From Cereibacter sphaeroides (GTDB taxonomy: Bacteria; Pseudomonadota; Alphaproteobacteria; Rhodobacterales; Rhodobacteraceae): 64,000 bases of DNA. Under the pieces are notes generated by a model, which was given only the letters and a program-made list of their open reading frames with translations, was not told the DNA's origin and made no database searches. Made by a program: the position numbers and the translations under genes. Position 1 is the first letter of the stretch; each line of letters opens with the position of its first letter. The DNA lies in contig QFQS01000001.1 of the NCBI GenBank assembly GCA_003243455.1, forward strand, positions 1,860,001 through 1,924,000, written 5' to 3'. Below, one piece after another: positions 8,653 to 17,990 of this stretch.

Positions 8653-9459
8653 ATGGCGGGGCGCGAGATGGGGCATTTGGTTCGGTTTTTGGGATGCATC
8701 CTTCTTCTGTCGGTCCTTGCAGCCTGTGGCGGTGGGGGCGGCGGCGGGCAAAGGACCGTCGCCGGGATTCCGACCGGTTTCAGCGATGCCTCCCCCCACC
8801 CGTGGTCGGGCCGCACGCCCCGCGACTATCCGGTGCATGGCGTCGATGTCTCGAAATTCCAGGGCCGCATCGACTGGCAGCGCGCGGCAAACGCCGGTGT
8901 CTCTTTCGCCTTCATCAAGGCGACCGAGGGCGGTGATCGCTTTGACCCGATGTATGACGAGAACGCCGCCAACGCCCGCCGCCGCGGTATCCCGGTAGGC
9001 GCCTATCACTTCTACTACTTCTGCCGCAGCGCCGAGGAACAGGCCCGGTGGTTCATCAAGAACGTGCCGCGCCTGCCCGGCGCCCTGCCGCCGGTGCTGG
9101 ACATGGAGTGGAATGCCTATTCCCCCACCTGCAAGCTGCGCCCCTCGCCCGAGGTCGTCCGGTCCGAGGCGCAGATCTTCCTGCGCATACTGACCGATCA
9201 CTATGGCCAGCGCCCGATCATCTACACCGCCATAGACTTCTGGGAACGCAACCAGATGAGCCGTCTGACCGGCTACGAATACTGGCTCCGCTCGGTCGCC
9301 GGCCACCCGTCCGAGGTCTATGGCGACGCCCAGCGCTGGACGTTCTGGCAGTATACCGGCACGGGGCTGATCCCCGGTTTCAACGGTCAGGTCGACATCA
9401 ACGCCTTCCGTGGCAGCGCCGCAGATTGGAGCGACTGGGTCGCCTCACGCAGTCGTTAA
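8653..9459 (+). CDS. GH25 family lysozyme-like lipoprotein
   Basis: 268 aa. The N-terminus has a lipoprotein signal ending in LAAC (lipid-attachment Cys at residue 25), followed by a Gly-rich linker. The rest is a glycoside hydrolase 25 (1,4-beta-N-acetylmuramidase) domain: HGVDVSKFQGRIDW carries the first catalytic Asp, FIKATEGG and VGAYHFYYF follow, then PPVLDMEWN with the catalytic Asp/Glu pair, and FWQYTGTG near the end. It should cleave peptidoglycan from the periplasmic face. The start could also be the second ATG at 8668; neither has a strong ribosome-binding site. Confidence 0.9.
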   Translation: MAGREMGHLVRFLGCILLLSVLAACGGGGGGGQRTVAGIPTGFSDASPHPWSGRTPRDYPVHGVDVSKFQGRIDWQRAANAGVSFAFIKATEGGDRFDPMYDENAANARRRGIPVGAYHFYYFCRSAEEQARWFIKNVPRLPGALPPVLDMEWNAYSPTCKLRPSPEVVRSEAQIFLRILTDHYGQRPIIYTAIDFWERNQMSRLTGYEYWLRSVAGHPSEVYGDAQRWTFWQYTGTGLIPGFNGQVDINAFRGSAADWSDWVASRSR

Positions 9460-9585
9460 GTGGCAGGACCGCCTGCAAGGATCCGGGCAATCGACAGGCC
9501 CCGGTCGAGGTGCTAGGGCTGGGACCAGCCAAGAGGGGCATCGCCTCTCCGCCGCCAGGCCCCTGAACGCTTTTCCGGCATCGCC

Positions 9586-10983
9586 ATGATCCCGATTTCC
9601 CGTCGTTCCCTTCTGCTGGGCAGCGCCACCGCTGGCCTTGGTCTGGCCAGCCTTCCGCTGCTGCCCGCACATGCCCAGCCTGTCGTGCAAAAGCTCACAG
9701 TGGTGCCGGGCCGCTTCCCACTGACTGCGGCGGGCGTGACCGAAGCCATGATGTGCTACAATGGCGACGCACCGCCCCCGGTCCTGCGGCTGAAACAGGG
9801 CGTGCCCGCGCGGATCGAGGTCACGAACGGCCTTCAGGAAGTGACAACCGTGCACTGGCACGGGTTGCGGGTGCCGAACGCCATGGATGGCGTGCCGTGG
9901 CTGACCCAATACCCCATCGGCACGGGTGAGACCTTTGTCTATGAGTTCACGCCAGAGGATGCAGGCACCTTCTGGTATCACCCCCATTGCAACACGCTGG
10001 AACAGATATCCCGCGGTCTTGCGGGCATGATCATCGTGGATGAGGCACAGGATCAGGACTTTGACGCGGACATACCCGTGCTGATCCGCGATTTCCGGCT
10101 GGGCAGCGACGGGCAGTTCATCGAATTCTACAAGCCGCGCAACCTGGCCCGGGGCGGAACCCTTGGCACAGTCAACACGGCCAACTGGTCCGAGACGCCT
10201 GTTGCCGAGACAGCCTCAGGCAGCCTGATCCGGCTCAGGCTGGCCATCACCGATGTCACGCGGGTCTATCAGCTGAAACTGCGCGGCGCGGACGGGGCGG
10301 TGCTGTCCTGGGACGGCCAGCCTATCGACGAACCCATTCGACTTGCCCCCGACACGCCGCTTGTGCTTGGACCCGGCCAGCGCGCCGATCTGGCCGTGGC
10401 GATGTCAAGCCAGCCCGCCGAGCTGTTCATGATCCTGCCAGACAAAAGCGAACATGTCCTGCTGACGCTGAATCCAACGGGCTCCGACCGTGGTCGCGGC
10501 ATGGCCAACCTTCGCGCCCTGCCGCCGAACCCGCTGGCCAAACCCGATCTTACCAGTGCCGGAACGATCGATCTCGTCTTCGGCTGGTCGGCCTCGGGCG
10601 ATGCACCCAACAGCGGCGGCCTGTGCGGGGATGTGCCTTTGCGGTTCTGGTCGATCAACCGCAAGCCGTGGACAGGGGATTCGCCACCCGATCCGACAAA
10701 CCCCGGCGAACCACTGGCAGTCATGGAACGGGACAAGACCTATATCCTCAACCTGCTGAACGAGACGCAGAACGACCATCCTATCCATCTGCACGGTCTG
10801 GTGATGCACGACCTCGGCCCCGACGGGCAACCAAACGGCCGGCGCGGTGACACCATCCTGCTGCGCAGCCATGACAGCGCACGCGTGGCAGTAGTCGCCG
10901 ACAGTCCGGGCGATTGGGTGATCCACTGTCACGTCATCGAGCATCAGAAAACCGGTCTGGCCGGCTTCGTCCGTGTGACCTGA
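9586..10983 (+). CDS. Tat-exported multicopper oxidase
   Basis: 465 aa three-cupredoxin-domain oxidase. The twin-arginine signal peptide reads SRRSLLLGSATAGLGLA with cleavage near PAHAQ. The four copper-ligand motifs are present: TVHWHGLRV (around 88), FWYHPHCNT (around 130), HPIHLHGLV (around 397) and HCHVIEHQKTGL (around 446). The axial position of the type 1 copper is Leu rather than the Met of CueO (HCHxxxHxxxGM), which in the laccase family tends to raise redox potential. Likely roles are copper detoxification or phenol/metal oxidation in the periplasm; no copper-efflux gene is adjacent. Confidence 0.93.
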   Translation: MIPISRRSLLLGSATAGLGLASLPLLPAHAQPVVQKLTVVPGRFPLTAAGVTEAMMCYNGDAPPPVLRLKQGVPARIEVTNGLQEVTTVHWHGLRVPNAMDGVPWLTQYPIGTGETFVYEFTPEDAGTFWYHPHCNTLEQISRGLAGMIIVDEAQDQDFDADIPVLIRDFRLGSDGQFIEFYKPRNLARGGTLGTVNTANWSETPVAETASGSLIRLRLAITDVTRVYQLKLRGADGAVLSWDGQPIDEPIRLAPDTPLVLGPGQRADLAVAMSSQPAELFMILPDKSEHVLLTLNPTGSDRGRGMANLRALPPNPLAKPDLTSAGTIDLVFGWSASGDAPNSGGLCGDVPLRFWSINRKPWTGDSPPDPTNPGEPLAVMERDKTYILNLLNETQNDHPIHLHGLVMHDLGPDGQPNGRRGDTILLRSHDSARVAVVADSPGDWVIHCHVIEHQKTGLAGFVRVT

Positions 10984-11250
10984 GCAGGCGCGAATCCCAA
11001 GCCGCCAACCCGCCCTTCACGGCAGGGAAACATCTCTCAAATCGTTAATATGATCATGTGACGGCGACAAAAGACTCCCCGCCGCGCGATTGTTACACTC
11101 TCGAACCGCCAACCTACCCAAAAGGACCAGTGGGACATTTAACCGATTGAGAGTAAAAAGCTTTGTATCTGTAGTGAGTGAAGTGTTGTGAAGAAGCGGC
11201 TCGACGCGGTTACGCGGTAAAGTTCCGATTTTCTTCGACTTGAGGTTTCG

Positions 11251-11793
11251 ATGAAGTCTTTTGACCTACCTGCCGACGAAGCGGCTATTTTGAACGCCGT
11301 GATCGCCGACATGTCGCCCGTGGAAGCAAAACCTGCTCCACGGGCGTCATCTCGCAGCGCCGTCGAATGGGGTTTGCCCGGTATTTGCCAGCGTGCGCGG
11401 GTCGGAACCGTGTTCGGAGATTTGCCGGTCGAGGCCTTGCGGATCAGGGATGAGCTTCGCACAAGCAACGGCACCATCGCGCGGGTGCAAAAGATCGACA
11501 CGATCCATCTGGACGAAGAGTTTCTCTCGCTCCACCCCAGCGCGCTGCCCGTCCGCATCGCCGCCAACGCATTCGGCGCAGGCAAGCCCGCGCAGGAAAT
11601 GCTGGTTTCCCCTCAGCAAGAGGTCAGCAGCGAGGCCCATATCGCCGGGCGCTTTGTCAAGGCGGAACAACTTCAGGCCCGCGTCGGCGCGCTGCGCGCC
11701 AGTGTCCATGGTGCGACCTATTACCGGTTCCACTGCGGCGAACCCGTGATCATCCGGGTCGAAGGGGTATGGGTTCGCATGTCGCCCTGGTAA
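11251..11793 (+). CDS. Hint_2-domain protein (degenerate, small)
   Basis: 180 aa. From residue ~50 it follows the Hint_2 pattern seen in the 30837-32408 protein: ARVGTVFGDLPVEALRIRDEL, then NGTIARVQKIDTI, then an HPSALPVRIAANAFG strand pair and MLVSPQQEVS (compare LAVSPQHRIL). Aligning by eye, the position of the self-cleaving Cys is Gly here (LPGICQR), so autoprocessing is doubtful. No signal peptide or other domain is evident. It is preceded by a 267-bp intergenic region and stands alone. The family assignment rests on pattern comparison with the other two Hint proteins in this window. Confidence 0.7.
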   Translation: MKSFDLPADEAAILNAVIADMSPVEAKPAPRASSRSAVEWGLPGICQRARVGTVFGDLPVEALRIRDELRTSNGTIARVQKIDTIHLDEEFLSLHPSALPVRIAANAFGAGKPAQEMLVSPQQEVSSEAHIAGRFVKAEQLQARVGALRASVHGATYYRFHCGEPVIIRVEGVWVRMSPW

Positions 11794-11855
11794 GGCGGGA
11801 CGCGATACTGGTCTCTAAGTCCCAGGCAGGCTAGCCTGCCTGTCAGGAGGCGCAG

Positions 11856-12239
11856 ATGACCGCAGCAATTCTCAAGCCTGCCATCCCGATCCTGTTCGTT
11901 CGCGACGTTCCCGTCAGCGCCGCCTATTTCCGCGACAAGCTGGGTTTTGACATCGACTTCCTGCACGGCACGCCACCCTTCTACGGGGCGGTTTCACGGG
12001 GCGCGGCCTGCCTGCACCTGCGTTGCGTCCATCAGCCCAACTTCGCCGATCTTGCTGCGCGCGAGGTGTCGCTGATCCTCGCCACCATCGAGGTGTCCGA
12101 CTTGCAGGGCCTCTACGATGAACTCCGGGACCGTGGCGCCGACTTCGCGCAAAAGCCCACGGCGCAAGACTGGGGCGGAACCGATTTCCACGTCCGCGAT
12201 CCCGATGGCAACGTGATCTCCTTCGTCAGCTTCGGGTGA
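11856..12239 (+). CDS. VOC (glyoxalase/bleomycin resistance) family protein
   Basis: 127 aa, one vicinal-oxygen-chelate domain with two beta-alpha-beta-beta-beta halves. It starts IPILFVRDVPVSAAYFRDKLGF and ends with GTDFHVRDPDGNVISFVSFG, the classic last strand with the metal-ligand Glu position replaced by Ser. It resembles bleomycin-resistance-like or VOC lyase proteins of unknown substrate. CAGGAGG precedes the ATG with good spacing. Convergent with the next gene. Confidence 0.88.
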   Translation: MTAAILKPAIPILFVRDVPVSAAYFRDKLGFDIDFLHGTPPFYGAVSRGAACLHLRCVHQPNFADLAAREVSLILATIEVSDLQGLYDELRDRGADFAQKPTAQDWGGTDFHVRDPDGNVISFVSFG

Positions 12240-12259
12240 ACTGGCGCGTCAGAATGAAG

Positions 12260-12285
12260 AGGGCCGGGAAATTTCCCGACCCTTT
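12260..12285. terminator. Candidate bidirectional terminator between convergent genes
   Basis: 12260-12271 pairs with 12272-12283 (AGGGcCGGGAAA / TTTCCCGaCCCT, one mismatch), followed by a short T tract on the plus strand. It sits between the convergent VOC and dimethylglycine dehydrogenase-like genes, where a shared terminator would be expected. Confidence 0.6.
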
Positions 12286-12292
12286 CCGTCTA

Positions 12293-12314
12293 CATACCGA
12301 AACCATACCGAAAC
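12293..12314 (-). repeat. Two 11-bp tandem repeats carrying GGTATG
   Basis: CATACCGAAAC occurs twice head to tail (12293-12303 and 12304-12314), which on the minus strand is GGTATG at 11-bp period. An imperfect inverted copy (CGGTTTCCATATG) follows at about 12319-12331. The same hexamer at the same period recurs at 24668-24695. Confidence 0.7.
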
Positions 12315-12341
12315 CAGTCGGTTTCCATATGGCCGCTTTTG

Positions 12342-14831
12342 TCAGCCATCCACCCGGATGCGGGCGTTCGTCGGGTCGAAGGGGCTGTCCTCGACCACCT
12401 CGGCATTCCACAACTCGCGCAGCATCCTGACCTGCAGTTTCTGGCCAACTTCCGCCAGATCGGGGCGCACATAGCCCATGCCGATCTGCTTGCCGAACGC
12501 CGTCGACCAGCCGCCCGAGGTCAGACGCCCGATCTTCTCGCCATTCAGCACCAGCGCCTCCTTCCCCCAGGGGTCGGCATCGCCCGGCCCGTCGATCAGC
12601 ACGGTCACGCATTTGGCACGGATGCCGGTCTCGAGCATCGCCTGTTTTCCGGTGAAGTTCTTGGAAAGATCGACAAATCTGTCCAGACCGCCTTCCAGAG
12701 GCGTCGCATCGCGGCCGAGTTCGGTCCCGAAGGCGCGATAGGATTTCTCCTGCCGCAGCCAGTTCTGCGCCCGCGCGCCGACCAGCTTCAGCCCGTGCTT
12801 TTCACCCGCCGCCATCAGCAGATCCCACAGGTAGTTCTGCATCTCGATCGGGTGGTGCAATTCCCATCCCAGCTCACCGGTATAGGCCACCCGGATCGCG
12901 TTGACCGGGCACATGCCCAGTTCGATCTTGCGCGCCGAAAGCCAGGGGAAACGCTTGTTGGAAAGCACCGTCTCCGGGTCGGCATCCTTGACGATTTCTT
13001 TAAGAATATCGCGTGAGGCCGGCCCGGCGATGGCATAGACGCCCCATTGCGTCGTGACATCGTGGATGTCGATGTAACCCCCGCCCGCCGCCATGAAATC
13101 GTCCGCCGATTTCTGCAGGAAATCATAGTCATAGGCCGTCCATGCTCCAGCCGAGACAAGGTAATACTCATTCTCTTTCAGCCGGACGATGGTGTATTCC
13201 GTCCGCACTGTCCCCGCCTCGGTCAGCGCATAGGTCAGGTTGATCCGACCCACCGCAGGCAGCTTGTTGCAGGTGAATTTGTCCAGAAACGCCGTCGCCC
13301 CCGGTCCGCGCAGCAGGTGCTTGGTAAAGGCCGATGCGTTGATCAGCCCCGCCGTCTTGCGCAGCGCGGCAGCTTCCAGCGCCGCGTACTCCCACCAACC
13401 GCCCCGACGGAAGGAACGGGAGTTGTGGTCGTCGAAGCCAATCGGCGCATAGTAGTTCGGACGCTCCCACCCGTTCACCTGGCCGAACTGTGCACCAGCC
13501 GCTTTTTCGCGGTCATAAGAGGGCGAAGTGCGCAGCGGACGGCAGGCCTCACGCTCTTCATCCGGGTGGTGCAGGATGAAGACGTGGTCGTAGCATTCCT
13601 CGTTCTTCCGCGCGGCGTATTCGGTGGTGATCCAGTTGCCGAAGCGCCTAGGATCAAGGCTCGCCATGTCAATTTCGGCCTCTCCTTCCGTCATCAACTG
13701 GGCAAGGTAATGCCCCGTGCCGCCAGCAGCGGTGATGCCGAAGCTGAAGCCTTCCGCAAGCCACATGTTGCGCAGGCCCGGTGCCGGTCCGACCAGCGGG
13801 TTGCCGTCGGGCGTATAGCAGATCGGTCCGTTGAAATCGTCTTTCAGACCAACGGTTTCCGAGGAGGGAAGCCGGTGGATCATGCTCATGTATTCGACTT
13901 CGATCCGCTCCAGATCCAGCGGGAACAGGTCGGCGCGGAACGACTCCGGCACATCGTACAGGAAGCGGGCGGGCGCGTTCTTTTCATAGGGTCCAAGGAT
14001 CCAGCCTCCGCGTTCTTCACGAACATACCACTTGGCGTCAGCGTCCCGCAGAACCGGGTGCTGCGGGTTCGACTTGCGCCATTCGACCAGCGCCGGATCG
14101 GGCTCTGTCACGATATACTGATGCTCGACCGGAATAGCGGGGGTCCGAATACCCAACAGCCGCGCGGTGCGCTGCGCGTGATTGCCGGTGGCGGTCACGA
14201 CATGCTCGGCATGGATGGCGAAAGTCTCTTCGCCCGGCACCAGCATGCCGCCCTTTTCCTCCATCCGGCGGCAGGTGACAATCCACTCATCCCCCGTCCA
14301 GAAGTAGCCGTCGACCTGCACGCGACGCTCGAACTTCGCGCCAAGCTGGCGCGCACCCTTGGCCATGGCCTGCGTCACGTCTGCCGGGTTGATGTAGCCG
14401 TCCTGCGGGTGGAACAGCGCGCCCTTAAGGTCTTCGGTGCGCACCAGCGGCCAGCGTTCCTTGATCTGCGCAGGGGTCAGGAATTCGTGATAGACGCCCG
14501 CCGTCTCGGCCACCGAGGAATACAGCATGTATTCGTCCATCCGCGCATCGGTCTGGGCCATGCGCAGGTTGCCGACGACATAGAAGCCGGGATTCAGACC
14601 CGTCTCGGCCTCCAGCCCCTTGTAGAAATCGACCGAGTATTTGTGGATGTGGGTCGTGGCGTAGGACATGTTGAACAGGGGCAGCAGCCCCGCCGCGTGC
14701 CAGGTCGAACCGGACGTCAGCTCGTCCCGCTCGACCAGCATCGTGTCCCATCCGGCCTTGGCCAGGTGATAGGCAATTCCGGTTCCCACGGCGCCACCGC
14801 CGACAACAAGGGCTTTCACATGAATTGTCAT
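12342..14831 (-). CDS. FAD-dependent oxidoreductase / GcvT fusion, dimethylglycine dehydrogenase-like
   Basis: 829 aa. The N-terminal half is a DAO-type flavin domain (VVGGGAVGTGIAYHLAKAGW, then SGSTWHAAGLLP, where the family attaches FAD covalently to the His). The C-terminal half (from about residue 440) is a GcvT/aminomethyltransferase folate-binding module with LINASAFTKHLLRGPGA, VYAIAGPASRDIL and RVAYTGELGWELH. Such enzymes demethylate dimethylglycine or sarcosine and pass the one-carbon unit to tetrahydrofolate. The ATG at 14831 starts MTIHVKALVVGGG and has GGAG 9 nt upstream; a longer open frame to 15128 is an unsupported extension. Substrate (dimethylglycine versus sarcosine) is not certain. 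Confidence 0.9.
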   Translation of the reverse strand: MTIHVKALVVGGGAVGTGIAYHLAKAGWDTMLVERDELTSGSTWHAAGLLPLFNMSYATTHIHKYSVDFYKGLEAETGLNPGFYVVGNLRMAQTDARMDEYMLYSSVAETAGVYHEFLTPAQIKERWPLVRTEDLKGALFHPQDGYINPADVTQAMAKGARQLGAKFERRVQVDGYFWTGDEWIVTCRRMEEKGGMLVPGEETFAIHAEHVVTATGNHAQRTARLLGIRTPAIPVEHQYIVTEPDPALVEWRKSNPQHPVLRDADAKWYVREERGGWILGPYEKNAPARFLYDVPESFRADLFPLDLERIEVEYMSMIHRLPSSETVGLKDDFNGPICYTPDGNPLVGPAPGLRNMWLAEGFSFGITAAGGTGHYLAQLMTEGEAEIDMASLDPRRFGNWITTEYAARKNEECYDHVFILHHPDEEREACRPLRTSPSYDREKAAGAQFGQVNGWERPNYYAPIGFDDHNSRSFRRGGWWEYAALEAAALRKTAGLINASAFTKHLLRGPGATAFLDKFTCNKLPAVGRINLTYALTEAGTVRTEYTIVRLKENEYYLVSAGAWTAYDYDFLQKSADDFMAAGGGYIDIHDVTTQWGVYAIAGPASRDILKEIVKDADPETVLSNKRFPWLSARKIELGMCPVNAIRVAYTGELGWELHHPIEMQNYLWDLLMAAGEKHGLKLVGARAQNWLRQEKSYRAFGTELGRDATPLEGGLDRFVDLSKNFTGKQAMLETGIRAKCVTVLIDGPGDADPWGKEALVLNGEKIGRLTSGGWSTAFGKQIGMGYVRPDLAEVGQKLQVRMLRELWNAEVVEDSPFDPTNARIRVDG

Positions 14832-14982
14832 GGCTGGTGACTCCGTGGCCGAATGGTTTGCACATAGATGCCCGAACCGGCGCGGCACGGGCAAGACGGC
14901 CCGACCATTGCCGTCCGAAAACGACATGCGCGCGCATGTCGCTTCTTGACCGGCACGGGGTCGGCCAGCAAGACCTGCCCGC

Positions 14983-15327
14983 ATGATGCGCCTGCGTGGC
15001 CCCTTGTCCATCATCCGCTGCGTAGCCCTTCTGGCGATGCTGCTGCCGTTCATGGCTGTCTCGGCGTTGCCCCAAGGTTTCATGCCCGGTCGAACCGAAA
15101 GCGGGTTGGTAACGGTCGTCATCTGCACGAGCGACGGTCCGCAGGAAATGCTGCTGGACCTGGGTGATCCGCAACCTCAACCCATGGCAGAAAAAACCTG
15201 TGCATGGGCATTGGCGCAGGCGGCAGCGACACTTGCCGAACTGCCAGCGCTGCCGCCTCTGTCAAACGTGTCGGCGGGTATCCCGCAGGCATATACCTTC
15301 ACCGCCGACCACCGTTCCACAACGTAA
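14983..15327 (+). CDS. DUF2946-like small exported protein
   Basis: 114 aa with an N-terminal hydrophobic helix (residues ~10-30) and the pattern ALPQGFMPGR, then VVICTSDGP and CAWALAQAA, which matches DUF2946 proteins that usually accompany PepSY-type membrane proteins and TonB receptors for copper or iron complexes. It lies 88 bp upstream of the broken PepSY gene in the same direction, supporting that pairing. The role is unknown; two conserved Cys could bind metal. Start alternatives are the two adjacent ATGs at 14983 and 14986. Confidence 0.75.
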   Translation: MMRLRGPLSIIRCVALLAMLLPFMAVSALPQGFMPGRTESGLVTVVICTSDGPQEMLLDLGDPQPQPMAEKTCAWALAQAAATLAELPALPPLSNVSAGIPQAYTFTADHRSTT

Positions 15328-15414
15328 TACCTGCCCCAGGCGCGCGCACCGCCCGCCTTTGCCTGACTGACCTGACCGATTCCAGATCATCTCACGCAAG
15401 GGGAGCAGAGCCTC

Positions 15415-16791
15415 ATGGCCGCCCAGACCGACCCCGGCGCATCACGCGCCAAGATCTTCTATTTCGCCGCCTGGAGGTGGCATTTCTACGCAGGCATCTT
15501 CGTCGCGCCCTTCCTGATCGTGCTGACGACGACGGGTCTCATCATGCTTTACGCCAGCGCCTTCGTCGACCTGAACGGCGAGAGGATGCAGATTCTGCCG
15601 GGCGAAACCGTGATGCCGGCATCCGCCCTGGCCGCCGCCGCCGCGACTGCCGTGCCGGGCGGAATTGTTGCACAATACATCTCGCCCCGATCACCGGGAC
15701 ATGTCGCGGTGTTCCGCATCGATACGGGCAATGTGGCGACAGCGTTTCAGATCGACCCCTATTGCAGACAGGTTGTGGGAACCTCGGGCTGGGACCAGGG
15801 CTGGTATCAATTCGCCAAAAACATCCACGCCTCGCTGCTGCTGGGCGACCTTGGCGACCGGCTGATCGAGATTGCGGCCGGATTCGGCATCGTGCTGGTG
15901 GTGACGAGGCTTTATCTGTGGTGGCCGCGCGGACAGGGCATTTCAGCAGCTCTGATCCCGCGGTTTTCGGCGCGCGGTAGGGCGCTATGGAAATCGCTGC
16001 ACCAGACACTGGGGTTCTGGCTGTCGGCGATACTGCTGGCGTTTCTTATCTCTGGCATGTCCTGGACCGGTATCTGGGGCGCCAAGTTCGTTCAGGCATG
16101 GAGCACCTTTCCGGCCGAGAAATGGGACAACGTTCCCCTCTCGGATGACACCCATGCCAATATGAACCACGGCGCGATGAAGGAAGTGCCATGGGGGCTG
16201 GAGCAGACGAAATGCCCATGTCCGGCTCCATGGCCGGAAAAACCGCGATTGAAGGGCCGGTGACGCTGGACAGCGTGGCGGGGTTTGCAAGCGGTCTGGG
16301 CCTTGTCGGCCGGTTCCAGATCAACCTGCCAACGGATGCGTCGGGCGTCTGGACCATCAGCCATGATTCCATGAGCAATGACGGTCCCGATCCGACCGCA
16401 CCATCCACATTGACCAGTATACCGACCATGTGCTGGCCGATGTCGGCTTTGCCGACTACTCCGTCTATGCCAAGGGATGGCCGTGGGCGTGGCCCTGCAC
16501 GAGGGGGACCTGGGCAACTGGAACATCGGGCTGAACGCAGTCTTCTGCCTGTCGGTGATCCTGATGGCCGCCTCGGGCCTGGTGATGTGGTGGAAACGCC
16601 GTCCCAACGGCGCTGTCCGTCTGGCCGCCCCGCCGCTGACGGTCGAGATGCCAGTCTGGAAGGGCGCGGTGGTGATCGGGCTTGCCCTGTCCATGGCCTT
16701 TCCGCTGGTCGGGCTCACCCTGCTTGCCGTGATGGCGGTGGACCTGCTGGTGATGCCGCTGCTGCCCGGCGTCCGACGGACACTGTCCTGA
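15415..16791 (+). pseudogene. PepSY-associated membrane protein, disrupted by three frameshifts
   Basis: The frame from 15415 gives a PepSY_TM protein start (WRWHFYAGIFVAPFLIVLTTTG, later ASLLLGDLGDRLIE, LWWPRG, LWKSLHQTLGFW, SGMSWTGIWG) but stops at 16263. The homology continues in frame 3 from about 16208 (EMPMSGSMAG), frame 2 from about 16395 (RTIHIDQYTDHVLADVG) and frame 1 from about 16475 (GMAVGVALHEGDLGNWNIGLN to the stop at 16789-16791). Each step fits loss of one base (for example GGGG to GGG near 16475). Family members mediate reductive or transport steps in siderophore or copper uptake. The net loss is 3 bp, but the internal stop means a truncated product unless these are sequencing errors. 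Confidence 0.85.
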
Positions 16792-16807
16792 TCCAAGCCA
16801 GACGGGC

Positions 16808-17812
16808 TTAAAGGAACCCGTCCGCCACACGCAGCACGCCCGTCTCGATGCCCCGCCAGTTGGTCTGAATGGTGTTCAGCCGCTGGCGGGTTGCCGGGTG
16901 ATCTGCGTCCAACGCGCCAAGCCTGACCAGCAACGCGGCGATCACGGCCTCGGAGGCGCGGGAATTTCCATCGACAATCTTCAGCGCTATGCCGTGACGC
17001 TGTTCGGGCAGGATGGCGACATAAACCCCTTCCGCCCCGGTCTTGATCGCAACCTTGCCGTCCATCGCCTCCATCAGTTCGGTGCAGGCGCGACCGCTGC
17101 CCGCAATCAGTATCGGATGCGCGGAAATGGCTCGCGTCAGCCTATGCATGGCGCGGGCACGCCTGTCACCCGTTTCCGAGGCCGCCGCGAAACTGGACAT
17201 GGCGCGAGCAAGGCCCGAGACCGACGTGACAAAGTTTGGCGCCGAGCAGCCGTCGATCCCGTAGCCGGGCGATGTCTCTTCCGTCACTTCCTCGAATGCC
17301 TGTCGGATCATGCGCTGGATCGGATGGTCGATCTCGACATACTCCGGCCCCGCGTTCAGATGCCGCGACAAGGTCAGAAAGCCACAATGCTTGCCCGAGC
17401 AGTTATTGTGGATCTGGCAGGGCCTCTCTCGCTCGCTGACCAGCCGGTCATGTTCGGCCCTGTCTCCTGGCCAATGCGCACCGCAGCGCAGGTCGCTTTC
17501 GGAAAGACCGAGATCGCCCAGCCAGCGCGTAACCATCCCGGCATGCAGCGCAGCGCCACGATGACTGGCGCAGGCCAGCGCCAGCTGCGCCTCGGTCAGG
17601 CCCGCCGCATCGGCCGCGCCGCTTTCGATCAGCGGCAAGGCCTGAATCATCTTGCACGACGATCGCGGGAAGATGACCGCATCCGGATCGCCCCAGGCCT
17701 CGACGATTTCGCCCGCCTCGTCGCAGATCACCGCATGCCCGGCATGGGCGCTTTCCAGCAGTCCGCCGCGCCACAACTCGACCATCGGATGCGCTTTGGT
17801 CAGCCCGGCCAT
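16808..17812 (-). CDS. L-asparaginase, AnsII/ReAV-like (class 3)
   Basis: 334 aa of the Asparaginase_II (pfam06089) family known from Rhizobium, unrelated to the E. coli enzymes; it hydrolyses L-asparagine to aspartate and ammonia. Motifs that correspond to the characterised Rhizobium etli enzyme are PRSSCKM (nucleophile Ser51 and Lys54 here, Ser48/Lys51 there), ACASHRG (second Ser), NNCSGKH (zinc-site Cys and Lys) and GIDGCSAP (second zinc Cys). ATG 17812 is chosen because AAAGGAC precedes it and the upstream frame overlaps the neighbour promoter. Divergent from the IalB gene. Confidence 0.9.
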   Translation of the reverse strand: MAGLTKAHPMVELWRGGLLESAHAGHAVICDEAGEIVEAWGDPDAVIFPRSSCKMIQALPLIESGAADAAGLTEAQLALACASHRGAALHAGMVTRWLGDLGLSESDLRCGAHWPGDRAEHDRLVSERERPCQIHNNCSGKHCGFLTLSRHLNAGPEYVEIDHPIQRMIRQAFEEVTEETSPGYGIDGCSAPNFVTSVSGLARAMSSFAAASETGDRRARAMHRLTRAISAHPILIAGSGRACTELMEAMDGKVAIKTGAEGVYVAILPEQRHGIALKIVDGNSRASEAVIAALLVRLGALDADHPATRQRLNTIQTNWRGIETGVLRVADGFL

Positions 17813-17990
17813 GCCTGTCCTTTCACTGATGCGCGATTTTCTGCCCAGAGGGCTTTCACGGCTCGTCGAATTTGCGTTATGGGAGGGATATCGAGTTGAA
17901 AAGGCCCGCGCCACAGGAAAAGCTTGCCCGCGAACACGGGCACTGCCCGCGAGACCTTGGGAAATAAAGAGCGTGGAGGCTCCTGAACGA

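Noticed and set aside
13047..14840. 597-codon open frame antisense to the dimethylglycine dehydrogenase-like gene
   Set aside because: Arg/Gln/His-rich mirror of a high-GC gene; no family motifs and the opposite strand is clearly coding.
14832..15128. N-terminal extension of the dimethylglycine dehydrogenase-like gene
   Set aside because: Extension lacks conservation signs, while MTIHVKALVVGGG at 14831 is a normal start with a ribosome-binding site.
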